From: Chryseosolibacter sp964532595
GTDB taxonomy: Bacteria > Bacteroidota > Bacteroidia > Cytophagales > Cyclobacteriaceae
Assembly: GCA_964532595.1 (NCBI GenBank)
Contig: CAZHIQ010000017.1
Coordinates: forward strand, 1 to 64,000
Direction: 5' to 3'
DNA length: 64,000 bases
Below are positions 47,258 to 56,995 of this stretch, one piece after another. The notes beneath the pieces were generated by a model. It worked only from the letters and a program-made list of their open reading frames with translations, had not been told where the DNA came from and did not search any database. The position numbers and the translations under genes are program-made. Within the stretch, counting starts at the first letter, position 1, and each line of letters opens with the position of its first letter.

Positions 47258-47848
47258 ATGCCAAAAACGACTGCCCGTCTTTCATCAGCTGTCGTCCGCC
47301 TGGCAAACGGCGAACAGACAACCTTCCGCGAGATATTTGATTATTTCTCGCCGAAAGTTTACGGCTTCGCCATGAAACTCGCCGTTACTCCAGCGGATGC
47401 CGAAGAGTTGGTACAGGAAGTATTCCTTAAGATTTGGCTACATCGCAGCAAGCTGGCAACGATTGCAAATTTTGATGCGTACTTGTTCACTATTACGCGC
47501 AACGCCGCCTACAATCATTTCAAACGGATAGCTATTGAGCGAAAGGCCAGGTCTATGTATGCTGACCAGATGGCTGAGCACAGCTCAGGTACTGAAGAAT
47601 CGGTTATCTATAGTGATTATGAACAATTCCTTCACGGCGCTATCGAGAAACTTTCGCCGCAGCAACGCCTGATCTATAATCTATGTCATCGGGAGGGGTT
47701 GAAGTATGCGGAGGTAGCGGAGAAGTTGCAGATATCAAAGCTAACAGTTAAGACCCACATGCAGCAGGCCCTGCGTGTCATCAAGTCTCAGTTGAGGCAC
47801 CTGGCGACAACTTGTCTATTTTTTGCGATCGACCGCATTTTTTTCTGA
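47258..47848 (+). CDS. ECF-type RNA polymerase sigma factor (FecI-like)
   Basis: A 196-residue sigma-70 family protein. Region 2 spans FREIFDYFSPKVYGFAMKL to DAYLFTITRNAAYNHFKR. Region 4 includes LSPQQRLIYNLCHREGLKYA, then a helix-turn-helix VAEKLQISKLTVKTHMQQAL. The C-terminus has a hydrophobic tail (TTCLFFAIDRIFF), common in Bacteroidota SusC-linked sigma factors. It is followed by FecR, SusC and SusD genes, so it probably drives the susC operon when released by the anti-sigma factor. Confidence 0.93.
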   Translation: MPKTTARLSSAVVRLANGEQTTFREIFDYFSPKVYGFAMKLAVTPADAEELVQEVFLKIWLHRSKLATIANFDAYLFTITRNAAYNHFKRIAIERKARSMYADQMAEHSSGTEESVIYSDYEQFLHGAIEKLSPQQRLIYNLCHREGLKYAEVAEKLQISKLTVKTHMQQALRVIKSQLRHLATTCLFFAIDRIFF

Positions 47849-47908
47849 ATTTTTCGATTTAACCTACTCCTTTTTATTCTGCCGATTGTCATAGAAGAAA
47901 CCGCGTCT

Positions 47909-48922
47909 ATGACTCGCGACAGACTGACCTATCTCTTTTACCGCTATTTGGAGAATCGCTGTTCCGAAGAAGAGCAGTCTGAATTTCTTCGCTTGGTGGA
48001 CACTCCTCTCGGTAAGGAGACGCTTGATGCTCTGCTTCACGAGCTCTGGCAAAATACCAAGCCCGTCTCCCTATCCGACGATACAAAGACCAGGCTCATT
48101 GACGCCATTGCCGAGGATGATTCCCGGTCGATTTCCGGAAAGTCGACGCGGACAATACGATGGAAGGTGTACAGTATGGCCGCGGCGATCGCTATCTTTT
48201 TTCTTGTCGGAGGTTGGCATCTGATGCCCGTTCAAGAACCCGCCGAGAATTTTGTTGCGGAAGTTCAAGTCCCTAATCGATATCTCAAGCTTTCGGATGG
48301 CAGCACTGTCCTGCTCAAAGCCGGAAGCAAACTTACGTTCCCGGATACGTTTGAAGGAGATGTTCGGGCTGTTTCCTTAGTGGGAGAAGCTTACTTCGAT
48401 ATTGCTCATGATCCAACACGGCGCTTCATAGTTCATACAGGGAAAATTCGAACAACCGTTCTGGGTACCGCTTTCAATATTCGGGCCTACGCGGGTCAGG
48501 ATGATATTGTTGTTACGGTGACGCGGGGCAAAGTTGAAGTGAGTGATGATCGGAAAGTGTTGGGAGTTGTGACGCGCGATCGGCAGATCACTTTGCGAGC
48601 CGAGCAGCAAACGGCTGAAGAGCAGGAAGTGGATTCCAGGGAACTAATCCGGTGGATCGAGAAGGATATCTTCTTTGATGACCTGACAATGACGGATGTT
48701 GCCGAACAGCTTGAAAAACGTTTTGATGTAAGAATTCACTTTGAGGACACAGTAACCCGGAGATGCCGTCTTACGGCTACGTTCGTTCGCGGAGAAAGTA
48801 TTGGCCAGATTCTCGACATCATAGGAGAATTCAACGGCGCGCAGGTGGAAGAGACGAAACCCGGAAACTTCGTCATCCGTGGCGGAAGTTGTTCTGAGCA
48901 GCCAATAACAACGAATATGTAA
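47909..48922 (+). CDS. FecR family anti-sigma factor
   Basis: A 337-residue single-pass membrane protein. The cytoplasmic N-terminal part (1-85) binds the sigma factor. One membrane span lies at about 88-105 (VYSMAAAIAIFFLVGGW). The periplasmic FecR domain contains RYLKLSDGSTVLLKAGSKLTF-type and GEAYFDIAHDPTRRFIVHTG sequences, and the C-terminal part has an STN-like repeat (FFDDLTMTDVAEQLEKRF). It receives the signal from the N-terminal domain of the downstream SusC. Confidence 0.93.
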   Translation: MTRDRLTYLFYRYLENRCSEEEQSEFLRLVDTPLGKETLDALLHELWQNTKPVSLSDDTKTRLIDAIAEDDSRSISGKSTRTIRWKVYSMAAAIAIFFLVGGWHLMPVQEPAENFVAEVQVPNRYLKLSDGSTVLLKAGSKLTFPDTFEGDVRAVSLVGEAYFDIAHDPTRRFIVHTGKIRTTVLGTAFNIRAYAGQDDIVVTVTRGKVEVSDDRKVLGVVTRDRQITLRAEQQTAEEQEVDSRELIRWIEKDIFFDDLTMTDVAEQLEKRFDVRIHFEDTVTRRCRLTATFVRGESIGQILDIIGEFNGAQVEETKPGNFVIRGGSCSEQPITTNM

Positions 48923-48938
48923 CTTAAGCTGAACTAAT

Positions 48939-51900
48939 ATGAATCGACCTTTACTCCCAAATGAGGCGTGTGTCGCCTCGATTTCGTGCGGGTCTCCGGA
49001 TATGATCCGGATCCGAAAGTTGCAGCGCTGCTGCCTGGTGCTGTTAACCATGTTGGTGATGAGCATGCAACTACTTTTTGCTTCTGATTCGCGTGGACAA
49101 TCGGCTGAAGAAGTAAAGCTCACGCTGGAGCTTCGGGGCGAATCGCTCGAGAGTGCATTGCGTAAGATTGAGAAGTTAACGCCGTTTCGATTTGTTTATC
49201 GAAGTAACGAGATTCGGCGATTTGGTAACATCTCTCTCGAGCGCGCTGAACGCACTGTTGACGAGACGCTTCTGCTGATTTTGCGCAACACGCCGCTAAC
49301 GTTCCGGCAGATGAAGAACAACATCCTTATTGTGAAGCGTGGCGACGTCAAGGCGTCCCTTGTCGGTAACTCAGTACCCGATACGAATATCTTTCAAGGT
49401 ATCGCCGTGTCAGGAAGGGTTACCTCCGTAGGCGACAACCTCCCCTTGCCAGGTGTGAGCGTCATGATACGGGGTACGCAAAGCGGAACGGTCACCGATA
49501 GCGATGGAAACTATCGTATCACGGTGCCGGCTGCCGATGCCATTCTTGTATTTTCTTTTATTGGCTACCGGGCTACGGAGGTGCCGGTCAGCGGAAGGAA
49601 CCGGGTTGATGTTGAAATGCAGCCGGATGTTACCCAGCTTTCGGAGGTGGTAGTAACTTCATTTGGTATTGAGCAGGAGAAGCAGTCGCTTGGCTTTTCC
49701 GTTCAGGAGCTTGGCGGGGCGGAGATCACACAGATGAAACAACCCAACATCGTATCTGCGCTTCAAGGTCAGGTCGCTGGAGTCCAGATCACAAATTCCG
49801 GTGGAGCTCCCGGCATGAGTTCAAGAATTCTTATTCGTGGGATTACTTCCCTGAATCCTGATGCGGACAACCAACCGCTATTTGTTGTAGATGGTATCCC
49901 TATCGATAACAGTACATTCGAAACGGCTCCGGGGGCGACCCAGAACACGCCTCGTGGATTAAGTAACCGCGCGGCCGATATCAATCCAAATGATATTGAG
50001 TCAGTGACCGTACTGAAGGGAGCCGCCGCGACAGGTCTTTATGGTGTTCGTGCAGCCAATGGCGCGATCATCATTACGACGAAGAAGGGCAAGGCAGGAC
50101 AGGTTCAGATAAACGCCAGCAGTACCCTTGGATTTGAGCAGATAAACAAGTTTCCCGACTACCAGAAAAAGTATGGACAGGGTTTCGAGGGTGAGTATAA
50201 CAAATCAGATGTGTTTCCTTCATGGGGAGCACCGTTTGATGTGGCAACCAAGATAGATCCCGGTTATCGATACTTTGATAACCCGAGGGAGGCAATGCAA
50301 ACGGGGCGTGTGTATGACAATCATATCAGCATCTCGGGTGGAAATGACATGGCGACTTTCTACGCATCGATGGCGCATACCGATCACAAGGGAGTTATCC
50401 CTTTCAGTGAGTGGGCTCGCACGTCAGCGAAGGTTTCCGGATCTGTTAAGTTTAATGAGAAACTTGACGTCTCAGGTTCAGTCAGCTACGCTCGCTCCGG
50501 CGGAAACCGCGTTCCCCACGACATGTTCATGGAGCAGGTGATGTACTATCCCACTTCCGAAAATATGCGTGACTATGAAGATGAGAACGGCTATCAGCGG
50601 TACGTGGGTCTTTCCAACAACCCGTTGTATACTGCGAAGTACGAGCGGTATGAGGATGATGTCGATCGCATCATCGGAAATATCTTTGCATCGTACCGGC
50701 CTTTGTCGTGGCTAAGTCTCAATTACCGTCTGGGTACGGATAACTATTCCGACTTCCGGGAAGAGATCGCTCCCGGTCCGAAAGATCAGTTCGATGAGTT
50801 TCCTTTGAACTCGCTCGGATATATTGAGCATACCCGCATTAATAGCCGATATATAAACTCAAACTTTTTTGCCCAGGTGAGTACAGACATCACGGAGCGC
50901 CTCGGATTGACTTTAAGAGTTGGTCATGAACTGTTTCAGGAAGACCGAAATTCTTCGATGGTAAGAGGTGCTGAGTTTGAGATTCCGCAGTTCTTTCATC
51001 TAAGTAACACCAAGCAAATCACAACGGTCCAAAGTTTGCGTCAACGTAGGTTAATTGGTGCCTATGGCGATTTCTCCTTGAATTATGATGATTTTCTTTA
51101 TCTCAACGTAACGGCTCGTAACGACTGGACGTCTACGCTGCCCGTGGAGAATCGATCGTTCTTCTATCCTTCCGTTAGCCTGAGCTTCGTGTTTAACGAT
51201 GTGCTTAATCTTCCTGCTACGCTGAGCTATGGTAAGCTTCGTGCGGCGTATGGTGAAGTCGGAAAGGACACTGATCCGTACCGAACTTCGACGGTATATG
51301 CTCTGGGAAGTGGATTCCCCGTTAACGGTGTCCTTGGCTATAGCCGCGACAACCGATTGGGTAGCCCTTTTCTCAAGCCTGAGCGGTCAGCTACGATTGA
51401 GTTTGGAACGGACCTGATGTTTTTCGAAAACCGACTGGGCCTGGAGTTCACCTGGTATAAGTCGAATAGTCGCGACCAGATTTTCAGCGTGCCCGTTTCC
51501 GAGGCTACGGGATATCCTGAAATAACGACTAACGTGGGCGAGCTTGAGAATCGCGGTTTTGAAATTCTCCTTACAGGGGCTCCGGTTGTGACTTCCGGTT
51601 TTCGCTGGGATGTATCATTTAATTTCACGAGAAACCGAAACCGCGTAGTTGATCTGGCTGAAGGACTTGAAGAATTTCCTATCGGGGATCAGTTCGGCTA
51701 TGTGGGTAGCTCCGTAACCATGCAACTCCGCGAAGGCGATCCGTATGGAAATCTTTACGGACGGAGTTACGAGCGTTACTACGAGACACCGCCGACCGAT
51801 CTTAACGCAGTTGATTTTTCCAGGCCCTTGCTCATAGGGGCCAATGGATTCCCGGTGGTAAATACCTCTCAATTGATTATCGGAAATGCTATGCCCAAGT

Positions 51901-52445
51901 GGCTGGGAGGTATCCGGAATACGTTTTCCTACCGGGGTGTGACCCTCTCTTTCCTGATTGATGCACGGTGGGGGCTTGATCAGTATGATCAGTACCATAA
52001 CTTCCTTTCGGCTTTTGGTAAGTTGGCCTACTCTGAAAATCGGAACGATGTGGTGATTTTTGACGGACTCACCGCTGATGGTTCCGAAAATACAACGGAG
52101 GTCTGGTTGGGTCAGGGTATAGGTCCGGGTGGCGTGGATTACGGTGCCGGTTTCTACCGGAATTATCACCGCAACGTGTCTGAGAATTTTGTAAAGGATG
52201 CCTCGTTCATCAAGCTGAGAAACGCCAGCATCGGATATCAGCTTCCTCGACCTCTTCTTGAGAGAACGCCGTTTCAGGCTGTCAGCGTCAGCGCTACAGT
52301 TAACAACGTAATTCTATGGACGCCATGGATCAACTACGACCCCGAGTCGTTCAGCGCTGGTGCAAGTGGTAATGCGACTGCATTCTCCGGACTTGGCTAT
52401 CCCAGTGTGATGAGTACGCAGTTTACGTTGAACCTTACTTTATAA
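48939..52445 (+). CDS. SusC/RagA TonB-dependent receptor with STN signalling domain
   Basis: A 1168-residue outer-membrane transporter. After a long N-terminal signal (hydrophobic CLVLLTMLVMSMQLLFA near 32-49) come an STN domain (about 60-125, LESALRKIEKLTPFRFVYRS), a carboxypeptidase-regulatory-like domain (about 150-225, GRVTSVGDNLPLPGVSVMIR), a TonB box region and plug (SEVVVTSFGIEQEKQSLGFS, GVRAANGAIIITTKKGKAG), and the 22-strand barrel ending in FTLNLTL. The STN domain marks it as a transducer for the FecR protein encoded just upstream. A second start at 49002 is possible. Confidence 0.94.
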   Translation: MNRPLLPNEACVASISCGSPDMIRIRKLQRCCLVLLTMLVMSMQLLFASDSRGQSAEEVKLTLELRGESLESALRKIEKLTPFRFVYRSNEIRRFGNISLERAERTVDETLLLILRNTPLTFRQMKNNILIVKRGDVKASLVGNSVPDTNIFQGIAVSGRVTSVGDNLPLPGVSVMIRGTQSGTVTDSDGNYRITVPAADAILVFSFIGYRATEVPVSGRNRVDVEMQPDVTQLSEVVVTSFGIEQEKQSLGFSVQELGGAEITQMKQPNIVSALQGQVAGVQITNSGGAPGMSSRILIRGITSLNPDADNQPLFVVDGIPIDNSTFETAPGATQNTPRGLSNRAADINPNDIESVTVLKGAAATGLYGVRAANGAIIITTKKGKAGQVQINASSTLGFEQINKFPDYQKKYGQGFEGEYNKSDVFPSWGAPFDVATKIDPGYRYFDNPREAMQTGRVYDNHISISGGNDMATFYASMAHTDHKGVIPFSEWARTSAKVSGSVKFNEKLDVSGSVSYARSGGNRVPHDMFMEQVMYYPTSENMRDYEDENGYQRYVGLSNNPLYTAKYERYEDDVDRIIGNIFASYRPLSWLSLNYRLGTDNYSDFREEIAPGPKDQFDEFPLNSLGYIEHTRINSRYINSNFFAQVSTDITERLGLTLRVGHELFQEDRNSSMVRGAEFEIPQFFHLSNTKQITTVQSLRQRRLIGAYGDFSLNYDDFLYLNVTARNDWTSTLPVENRSFFYPSVSLSFVFNDVLNLPATLSYGKLRAAYGEVGKDTDPYRTSTVYALGSGFPVNGVLGYSRDNRLGSPFLKPERSATIEFGTDLMFFENRLGLEFTWYKSNSRDQIFSVPVSEATGYPEITTNVGELENRGFEILLTGAPVVTSGFRWDVSFNFTRNRNRVVDLAEGLEEFPIGDQFGYVGSSVTMQLREGDPYGNLYGRSYERYYETPPTDLNAVDFSRPLLIGANGFPVVNTSQLIIGNAMPKWLGGIRNTFSYRGVTLSFLIDARWGLDQYDQYHNFLSAFGKLAYSENRNDVVIFDGLTADGSENTTEVWLGQGIGPGGVDYGAGFYRNYHRNVSENFVKDASFIKLRNASIGYQLPRPLLERTPFQAVSVSATVNNVILWTPWINYDPESFSAGASGNATAFSGLGYPSVMSTQFTLNLTL

Positions 52446-52455
52446 GTCTAGCATC

Positions 52456-53883
52456 ATGAAATATTTCAGCAATAAAATATGTTGGGCGTTTCTCACCGCG
52501 ATGGTGATGGTGTCTTGTGATGATTACCTCGACATCAATACGAACCCCAACCAGCCTACGGAAGTGTCGGCAAACCTCTTGATGAGCCAGACTTCTTTCC
52601 GAACGGGTGACAATCATCAGTACGCAGGCAATATTGTCTCTTACTATGTGCAATACCTCGCTGGTCCGAATGCCGGAGGTACGGCCGATACGCACATTCC
52701 TCAACCGTACGATGGAACGTGGCAGGCTTTTTACCGCATGCTCGCTGATATTACCGACCTTGAACTGCTTGCCGCAGAGCAGGGACTTGCCCACTACGAG
52801 GGCGCGGCCAAGGTGTTGAAAGCCATCAACCTCGGGCTGGTTATTGACCTCTGGGGCGATGCGCCTTATACGCAAGCCTTTTTCGCGGAGCATCTTCAAC
52901 CAGAGTATGATGATGCGCAATTGCTGTTTAACGAAGTGCTTACACTGCTCGACGACGGCATCGACCTTCTAAGCACAAGCGTTGAAGCGCAGCAACTTGG
53001 TACGGATGACTTTATTCACGGCGGAGATATCAATGCCTGGATTAAGACGGCCTATTCGCTCAAGGCGAGATACCTCCTTCATTTGAGTGAGACGAACCAG
53101 TACGACCCGGAAGCTGTTCTGACTGCTATCGATAATGCCATCAGTAGCAACGCCGAGAATGCTGATGTCTCTTACTTCAATGACGGACCGATGGTGTACA
53201 ACCCGTGGTCGGGTGTGGCCCGTAGTCAAGACAATTTGATTCTAGATGGATGGATTTCCGAGCAACTCGCTAATGCAATGAACGGAACCACCTTCGGTGT
53301 TGTGGATCCTCGTATGCCCTTCATGTTTGGAGACACTGAATCGGGCGACTTTATCGGTGTGCCTAATGGTGCGGGTCGTGGCTCTGGGGTCGCGGTTACA
53401 GGAGAGCGGTCGACGCTTGAATTGGATACCTATTATGCAGCGAACGACGCGCCGGTACTTATCATTACTTATGCGGAGACGAAGTTTATCGAGGCAGAGG
53501 CTGCCCTCGATGCGGGACATCCCGATCGGGCTTATCAGGCCTATTTGGATGGTATCGCCGCCCATATGGCTATGCTGGGAGTTGATGAAGCGGAAGCGCA
53601 GGATTACATCAACGATCCGGTGGTCAGCGTAGGTGAGGCGAACATCACCCGAGATCTGATTATGAAGGAAAAGTATGTCGCTATGTTCCTCCATCCGGAG
53701 TCCTGGACGGACGCGCGCCGTTATGAATATGCGTATCAGGATATGACGCTGCCTGCGAACCATAGCCCGGAGCTGAATGGTCAGTGGGTGCGCCGTCTTG
53801 CATATCCTGATTCTGAAGCATCGCGCAACCGTGCCAATGTTCCGAACGTGAGCACGGCCGATCGTCTGTGGTGGGATCAATAA
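52456..53883 (+). CDS. SusD-like substrate-binding lipoprotein
   Basis: A 475-residue surface lipoprotein; lipobox Cys21 in MVMVSCDDYLDINTNP. It belongs to the SusD_like branch (DINTNPNQPTEVSANLLMSQ, and PEYDDAQLLFNEVLTLLDDG), whose members sit as a lid on SusC. Motifs near the C-terminus include ETKFIEAEAALDAGHPDRAY and VAMFLHPESWTDARRYEY. It begins 10 bases after susC and is in the same operon. Confidence 0.93.
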   Translation: MKYFSNKICWAFLTAMVMVSCDDYLDINTNPNQPTEVSANLLMSQTSFRTGDNHQYAGNIVSYYVQYLAGPNAGGTADTHIPQPYDGTWQAFYRMLADITDLELLAAEQGLAHYEGAAKVLKAINLGLVIDLWGDAPYTQAFFAEHLQPEYDDAQLLFNEVLTLLDDGIDLLSTSVEAQQLGTDDFIHGGDINAWIKTAYSLKARYLLHLSETNQYDPEAVLTAIDNAISSNAENADVSYFNDGPMVYNPWSGVARSQDNLILDGWISEQLANAMNGTTFGVVDPRMPFMFGDTESGDFIGVPNGAGRGSGVAVTGERSTLELDTYYAANDAPVLIITYAETKFIEAEAALDAGHPDRAYQAYLDGIAAHMAMLGVDEAEAQDYINDPVVSVGEANITRDLIMKEKYVAMFLHPESWTDARRYEYAYQDMTLPANHSPELNGQWVRRLAYPDSEASRNRANVPNVSTADRLWWDQ

Positions 53884-53901
53884 AATTCAAACGAACGGAT
53901 T

Positions 53902-54333
53902 ATGAAATCAAAACTGATTTATACTACCCTCTTTGCCCTTACGCTTGCTATTGCGGGGTGCGATGAGAATGAGGTTATGCCTTCCTACGAGAAGGTAGGA
54001 ACGTCGACAAGTACCATCGTCAACATCATTCTGCCTCCCGACGACGACCCGGTTACACCGCTGGAATTGTTTCCGGTGACGGTGACGTATGTCAATCCGT
54101 CGGTTGATCCACTGCAGTCGGTCGAGCTTTTTATGCAGATCGGTGCCGATGACTTTGTCAGTGTTGAAAGCTGGAACGTTACATCGGAGCCGAAGGACCA
54201 ACTCATTAGCCATACGGTTGAGCTTGAGGCGCCCGAGACGATTGGAACGAAGGTGACGTTTGAAGTGGTCCTGACCTCAGGAAAGGATTACGAGCAACGC
54301 AAGCGGGCCTCGCTTGATGTCAAAGCCCCCTGA
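53902..54333 (+). CDS. Small lipoprotein of the SusCD operon, unknown function
   Basis: A 143-residue protein with a lipoprotein signal (Cys20 in LAIAGCDENEV). The mature part looks like one all-beta domain (LELFPVTVTYVNPSVDPLQS, VTFEVVLTSGKDYEQRKRAS), Ig-like in flavour. I do not recognise the family. It starts 18 bases after susD and ends at a terminator, so it is the last gene of the operon and may be an accessory binding subunit. Confidence 0.75.
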   Translation: MKSKLIYTTLFALTLAIAGCDENEVMPSYEKVGTSTSTIVNIILPPDDDPVTPLELFPVTVTYVNPSVDPLQSVELFMQIGADDFVSVESWNVTSEPKDQLISHTVELEAPETIGTKVTFEVVLTSGKDYEQRKRASLDVKAP

Positions 54334-54355
54334 GTTGAGATTTAATTTAATCGTT

Positions 54356-54390
54356 ATAGAAAGTCTGGCCGCGGCCAGACTTTCTATTTT
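54356..54390. terminator. Terminator after the SusCD operon
   Basis: A perfect 32-base inverted repeat (54356-54387) centred on GGCCGCGGCC is followed by TTT. It is symmetrical, but on the plus strand the T tail fits termination of the lipoprotein gene. Confidence 0.88.
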
Positions 54391-54424
54391 GCACTTAATG
54401 TTAATTTTTGTTTTTTGAAATAAA

Positions 54425-56017
54425 ATGCCTTTGTCCATGTTCAGAATAATCGCCTTCGCATTTCTTATACTTCCTCTATGTGTGAATGCTCAACGGTATG
54501 ATCTTCTACTGAAGAATGGCCGGATCATCGATGGGACCGGAAACTCATGGTTTTACGGAGACGTGGCGGTTTTGAACGGTAGGATAGTGGGTGTAGGCAA
54601 GTTCGATGATGCCTCAGCAAAGAGGGTGGTCGATGTTGAACGTCGGATCATCGCGCCAGGCTTTATCGACGTTCACGGGCATATAGAAAGTAGTTGTCTC
54701 ACGGTTCCGTCAGCCGACAACTTCATTCACGATGGGGTTACAACTGTGATTACTGGAAACTGCGGAGGGTCCCGTACCGACATTGAACACTTCTTCTTCC
54801 AAATCGACAGTGTGAAAACGTCGATTAACATAGCGACGCTTGTTGGGCATAACAGCGTGAGGAGTGCTGTCATGGGGTCGGAACAGCGCGACCCTACCGA
54901 CGATGAACTGCGTGCGATGGAATCGCTTGTCGCCGAAGCGATGGAGGCAGGGGCGGTCGGTCTTGCGACGGGGTTGATCTATGTTCCGGGTACTTATTCG
55001 AAGACATCGGAAGTGGAGGCCCTCGCCAGGGTAGCCGCGAGGTACAACGGGGTCTACGCATCGCATATCCGCAGCGAGGGAGATCATGTTACGGAAGCAG
55101 TAGACGAAGCAATAAACATAGGGAGAGCAGCGAATATCCCTGTGCAGATCTCGCACTTCAAAGTGACCTATAAACCGAATTGGGGACGCTCCGTTCATAC
55201 CCTGGCTCAGGTTGTGACTGCTCGCGAGGAAGGGATCGACGTAACAATCGATCAATACCCGTATATCGCCAGTAGTACGTCGTTGAATACTACTCTGCCG
55301 TCATGGGTGTTCTCCGGAGGAAGGGATTCGCTCCTGTACAGACTTGCGACTGCAGAGATAAGAGAAAAGATTGTCAAGGAAATGGTTCAGTCGTTGAAGA
55401 GGAAGTCGTTGAAAGATTACTCCTACGCTGTGGTTGCCCGGTACGGCGCTGACACCACCCTGAACGGTAAGAACATCAGCGAGATAAACCTGCTCAAAGG
55501 CAGAAAGCGCAAGCCTGCACAAGAAGCAGAAACCATCCTTGAGATGGTTGAACAGGGTAGTGCACAAATGGTCTTCTTTAGCATGAATGAGGAGGATGTA
55601 AAACGGATTATGCAGTACCCCTTCGGGATGTTTGCTTCAGATGCCCGTATCGCCCGGTTTGGCGAAGGAGTTCCACACCCCCGGACATACGGAACCAACG
55701 CCCGGGTATTGGGTCGATATGTGCGTGAGCAGAATGTGATCAGTCTCGAAGAAGCCGTACGCCGCATGACGTCCCTGCCAGCGCAGAAGTTTAATCTTCG
55801 AGATCGGGGCCTTGTTCGTGAAGGTATGGCGGCAGACCTTGTCGTTTTCGACGAAAATGAAGTGGAGGACATGGCAACGTTCCAGCAACCCCACGCCTTT
55901 TCGCGCGGCTTTCGGTACGTGATTGTCAATGGGATTGTCACCCTGGAGGACGGTCGCCACACGGGGGCACGACAGGGGATAGTGCTTCGCGGTCCCGGAT
56001 ACCGCGCCAACTGGTAG
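54425..56017 (+). CDS. Secreted N-acyl-D-amino-acid deacylase family amidohydrolase
   Basis: A 530-residue metal-dependent amidohydrolase. A signal peptide (about 5-23, ending CVNA-Q) sends it to the periplasm. Catalytic features of D-aminoacylases are present: His84/His86 in DVHGHIES, Cys113 in GNCGGS, His in YASHIRSEG and in VQISHFKV, and the Asp in FASDARIARFG. It would release D-amino acids from N-acyl-D-amino acids or related peptides. It lies after the SusCD terminator, so it may have its own promoter. The link to SusCD is positional. Confidence 0.85.
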   Translation: MPLSMFRIIAFAFLILPLCVNAQRYDLLLKNGRIIDGTGNSWFYGDVAVLNGRIVGVGKFDDASAKRVVDVERRIIAPGFIDVHGHIESSCLTVPSADNFIHDGVTTVITGNCGGSRTDIEHFFFQIDSVKTSINIATLVGHNSVRSAVMGSEQRDPTDDELRAMESLVAEAMEAGAVGLATGLIYVPGTYSKTSEVEALARVAARYNGVYASHIRSEGDHVTEAVDEAINIGRAANIPVQISHFKVTYKPNWGRSVHTLAQVVTAREEGIDVTIDQYPYIASSTSLNTTLPSWVFSGGRDSLLYRLATAEIREKIVKEMVQSLKRKSLKDYSYAVVARYGADTTLNGKNISEINLLKGRKRKPAQEAETILEMVEQGSAQMVFFSMNEEDVKRIMQYPFGMFASDARIARFGEGVPHPRTYGTNARVLGRYVREQNVISLEEAVRRMTSLPAQKFNLRDRGLVREGMAADLVVFDENEVEDMATFQQPHAFSRGFRYVIVNGIVTLEDGRHTGARQGIVLRGPGYRANW

Positions 56018-56093
56018 GCAACTCTGCCCGACTTTTTTCGTTGAATCAGACGGACCGGTGTCATTTCTTAGAAATGCGTTATCTTAGCGGTAA

Positions 56094-56393
56094 ATGGGCG
56101 ATATGTTTAAAAATCTGCCAAAATCCTTTCGCAACTTCTATGTTGTGACTGGCCTTTCTTTCCTGGCGTGGATGCTTTTGCTGGACTCGAATAACCTGAT
56201 TGCCAGGTTTCAACTCAGTTCCAAGCTCAATGCGCTTGAGGATGAAAAGGAGTACTATGAACAGAAGATACGCGAGGTAAGGAGTGATCATGCCGAGCTT
56301 TTCGGCGATGATGAGTCTCTTGAAAAGTTTGCGCGCGAAAAGTATCTGATGAAGAAGGCCACGGAGGATATCTATGTCATTGTTGAAGAGTGA
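56094..56393 (+). CDS. Septum formation initiator, DivIC/FtsB-like
   Basis: A 99-residue bitopic membrane protein with one span (about 17-31) and a periplasmic coiled coil (about 43-68, LNALEDEKEYYEQKIREVRS). The end has the family's motif FAREKYLMKKATEDIYVI. It belongs to the divisome complex with FtsL and FtsQ. Its 3' end overlaps the next gene by 20 bases, so the two are translationally coupled. Confidence 0.87.
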   Translation: MGDMFKNLPKSFRNFYVVTGLSFLAWMLLLDSNNLIARFQLSSKLNALEDEKEYYEQKIREVRSDHAELFGDDESLEKFAREKYLMKKATEDIYVIVEE

Positions 56394-56970
56394 TATAATT
56401 CCTGTGAAAATATTTCTTGGGTTGGCGTTCCTCACTGCCGCGACGACGATGGTCTTTGCGCAGGGAGAGAACAATTCGCTAAAAGGGGTGCCGCCGGGTG
56501 AACGTGTTGTTTTTGGAGGAGGAATGGGGGTTGGTTTTGGCAGCGTTCAGGATTTTGTTTCCGTATCTCCTTCTGTGGGATACCTCCTCACCCGAAAGCT
56601 TGTCACGGGTGTTGGTATTCAATACCGATATACCAGCTATAAGGTGGTGAAGCCGGCGGTGAAGCTCAATGACTACGGAGTTGCTCCCTTTGCGCGTTTC
56701 ATGCTCTACAATCCGATTTTCTTGCACGCGGAGTATGAGTACCTGAACTTTGAACACGCCGTGATCTATTCGTCTGGCGTTGAACGTTCGCGCCAGTCGT
56801 TCGATAGTGTGTTGGCCGGAGGCGGTATCTTGCAACCCCTCGGAAAACGGTTCGCCTTTTACGCTATGGCGTTGTACAACTTCTCCTATAAAGATGAAAC
56901 GGTGTTCTCGGCTTACGACAGTCCTCTCGTAATCAGGGCGGGAATAACCATAGGTGGCTTCGGGTTCTAG
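56374..56970 (+). CDS. Outer-membrane beta-barrel protein, unknown function
   Basis: A 198-residue protein with a signal peptide (ending VFAQ, about residue 30). The mature part shows alternating beta-strand patterns (GYLLTRKLVTGVGIQYRYTS, LHAEYEYLNFEH) and ends with an aromatic residue (TIGGFGF), typical of small outer-membrane barrels. I cannot assign a family. It overlaps divIC, which may be a chance of compact packing. Confidence 0.75.
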   Translation: MSLLKSDIIPVKIFLGLAFLTAATTMVFAQGENNSLKGVPPGERVVFGGGMGVGFGSVQDFVSVSPSVGYLLTRKLVTGVGIQYRYTSYKVVKPAVKLNDYGVAPFARFMLYNPIFLHAEYEYLNFEHAVIYSSGVERSRQSFDSVLAGGGILQPLGKRFAFYAMALYNFSYKDETVFSAYDSPLVIRAGITIGGFGF

Positions 56971-56995
56971 CGCCCGGGTCTGCGTTGAGGAAGCG

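Noticed and set aside
18474..56087. TATCTTAG before three genes (18474, 44989, 56080) as a possible promoter class
   Set aside because: None has a TTTG at the right distance, and about two chance hits of an 8-base word are expected in 64 kb on both strands.
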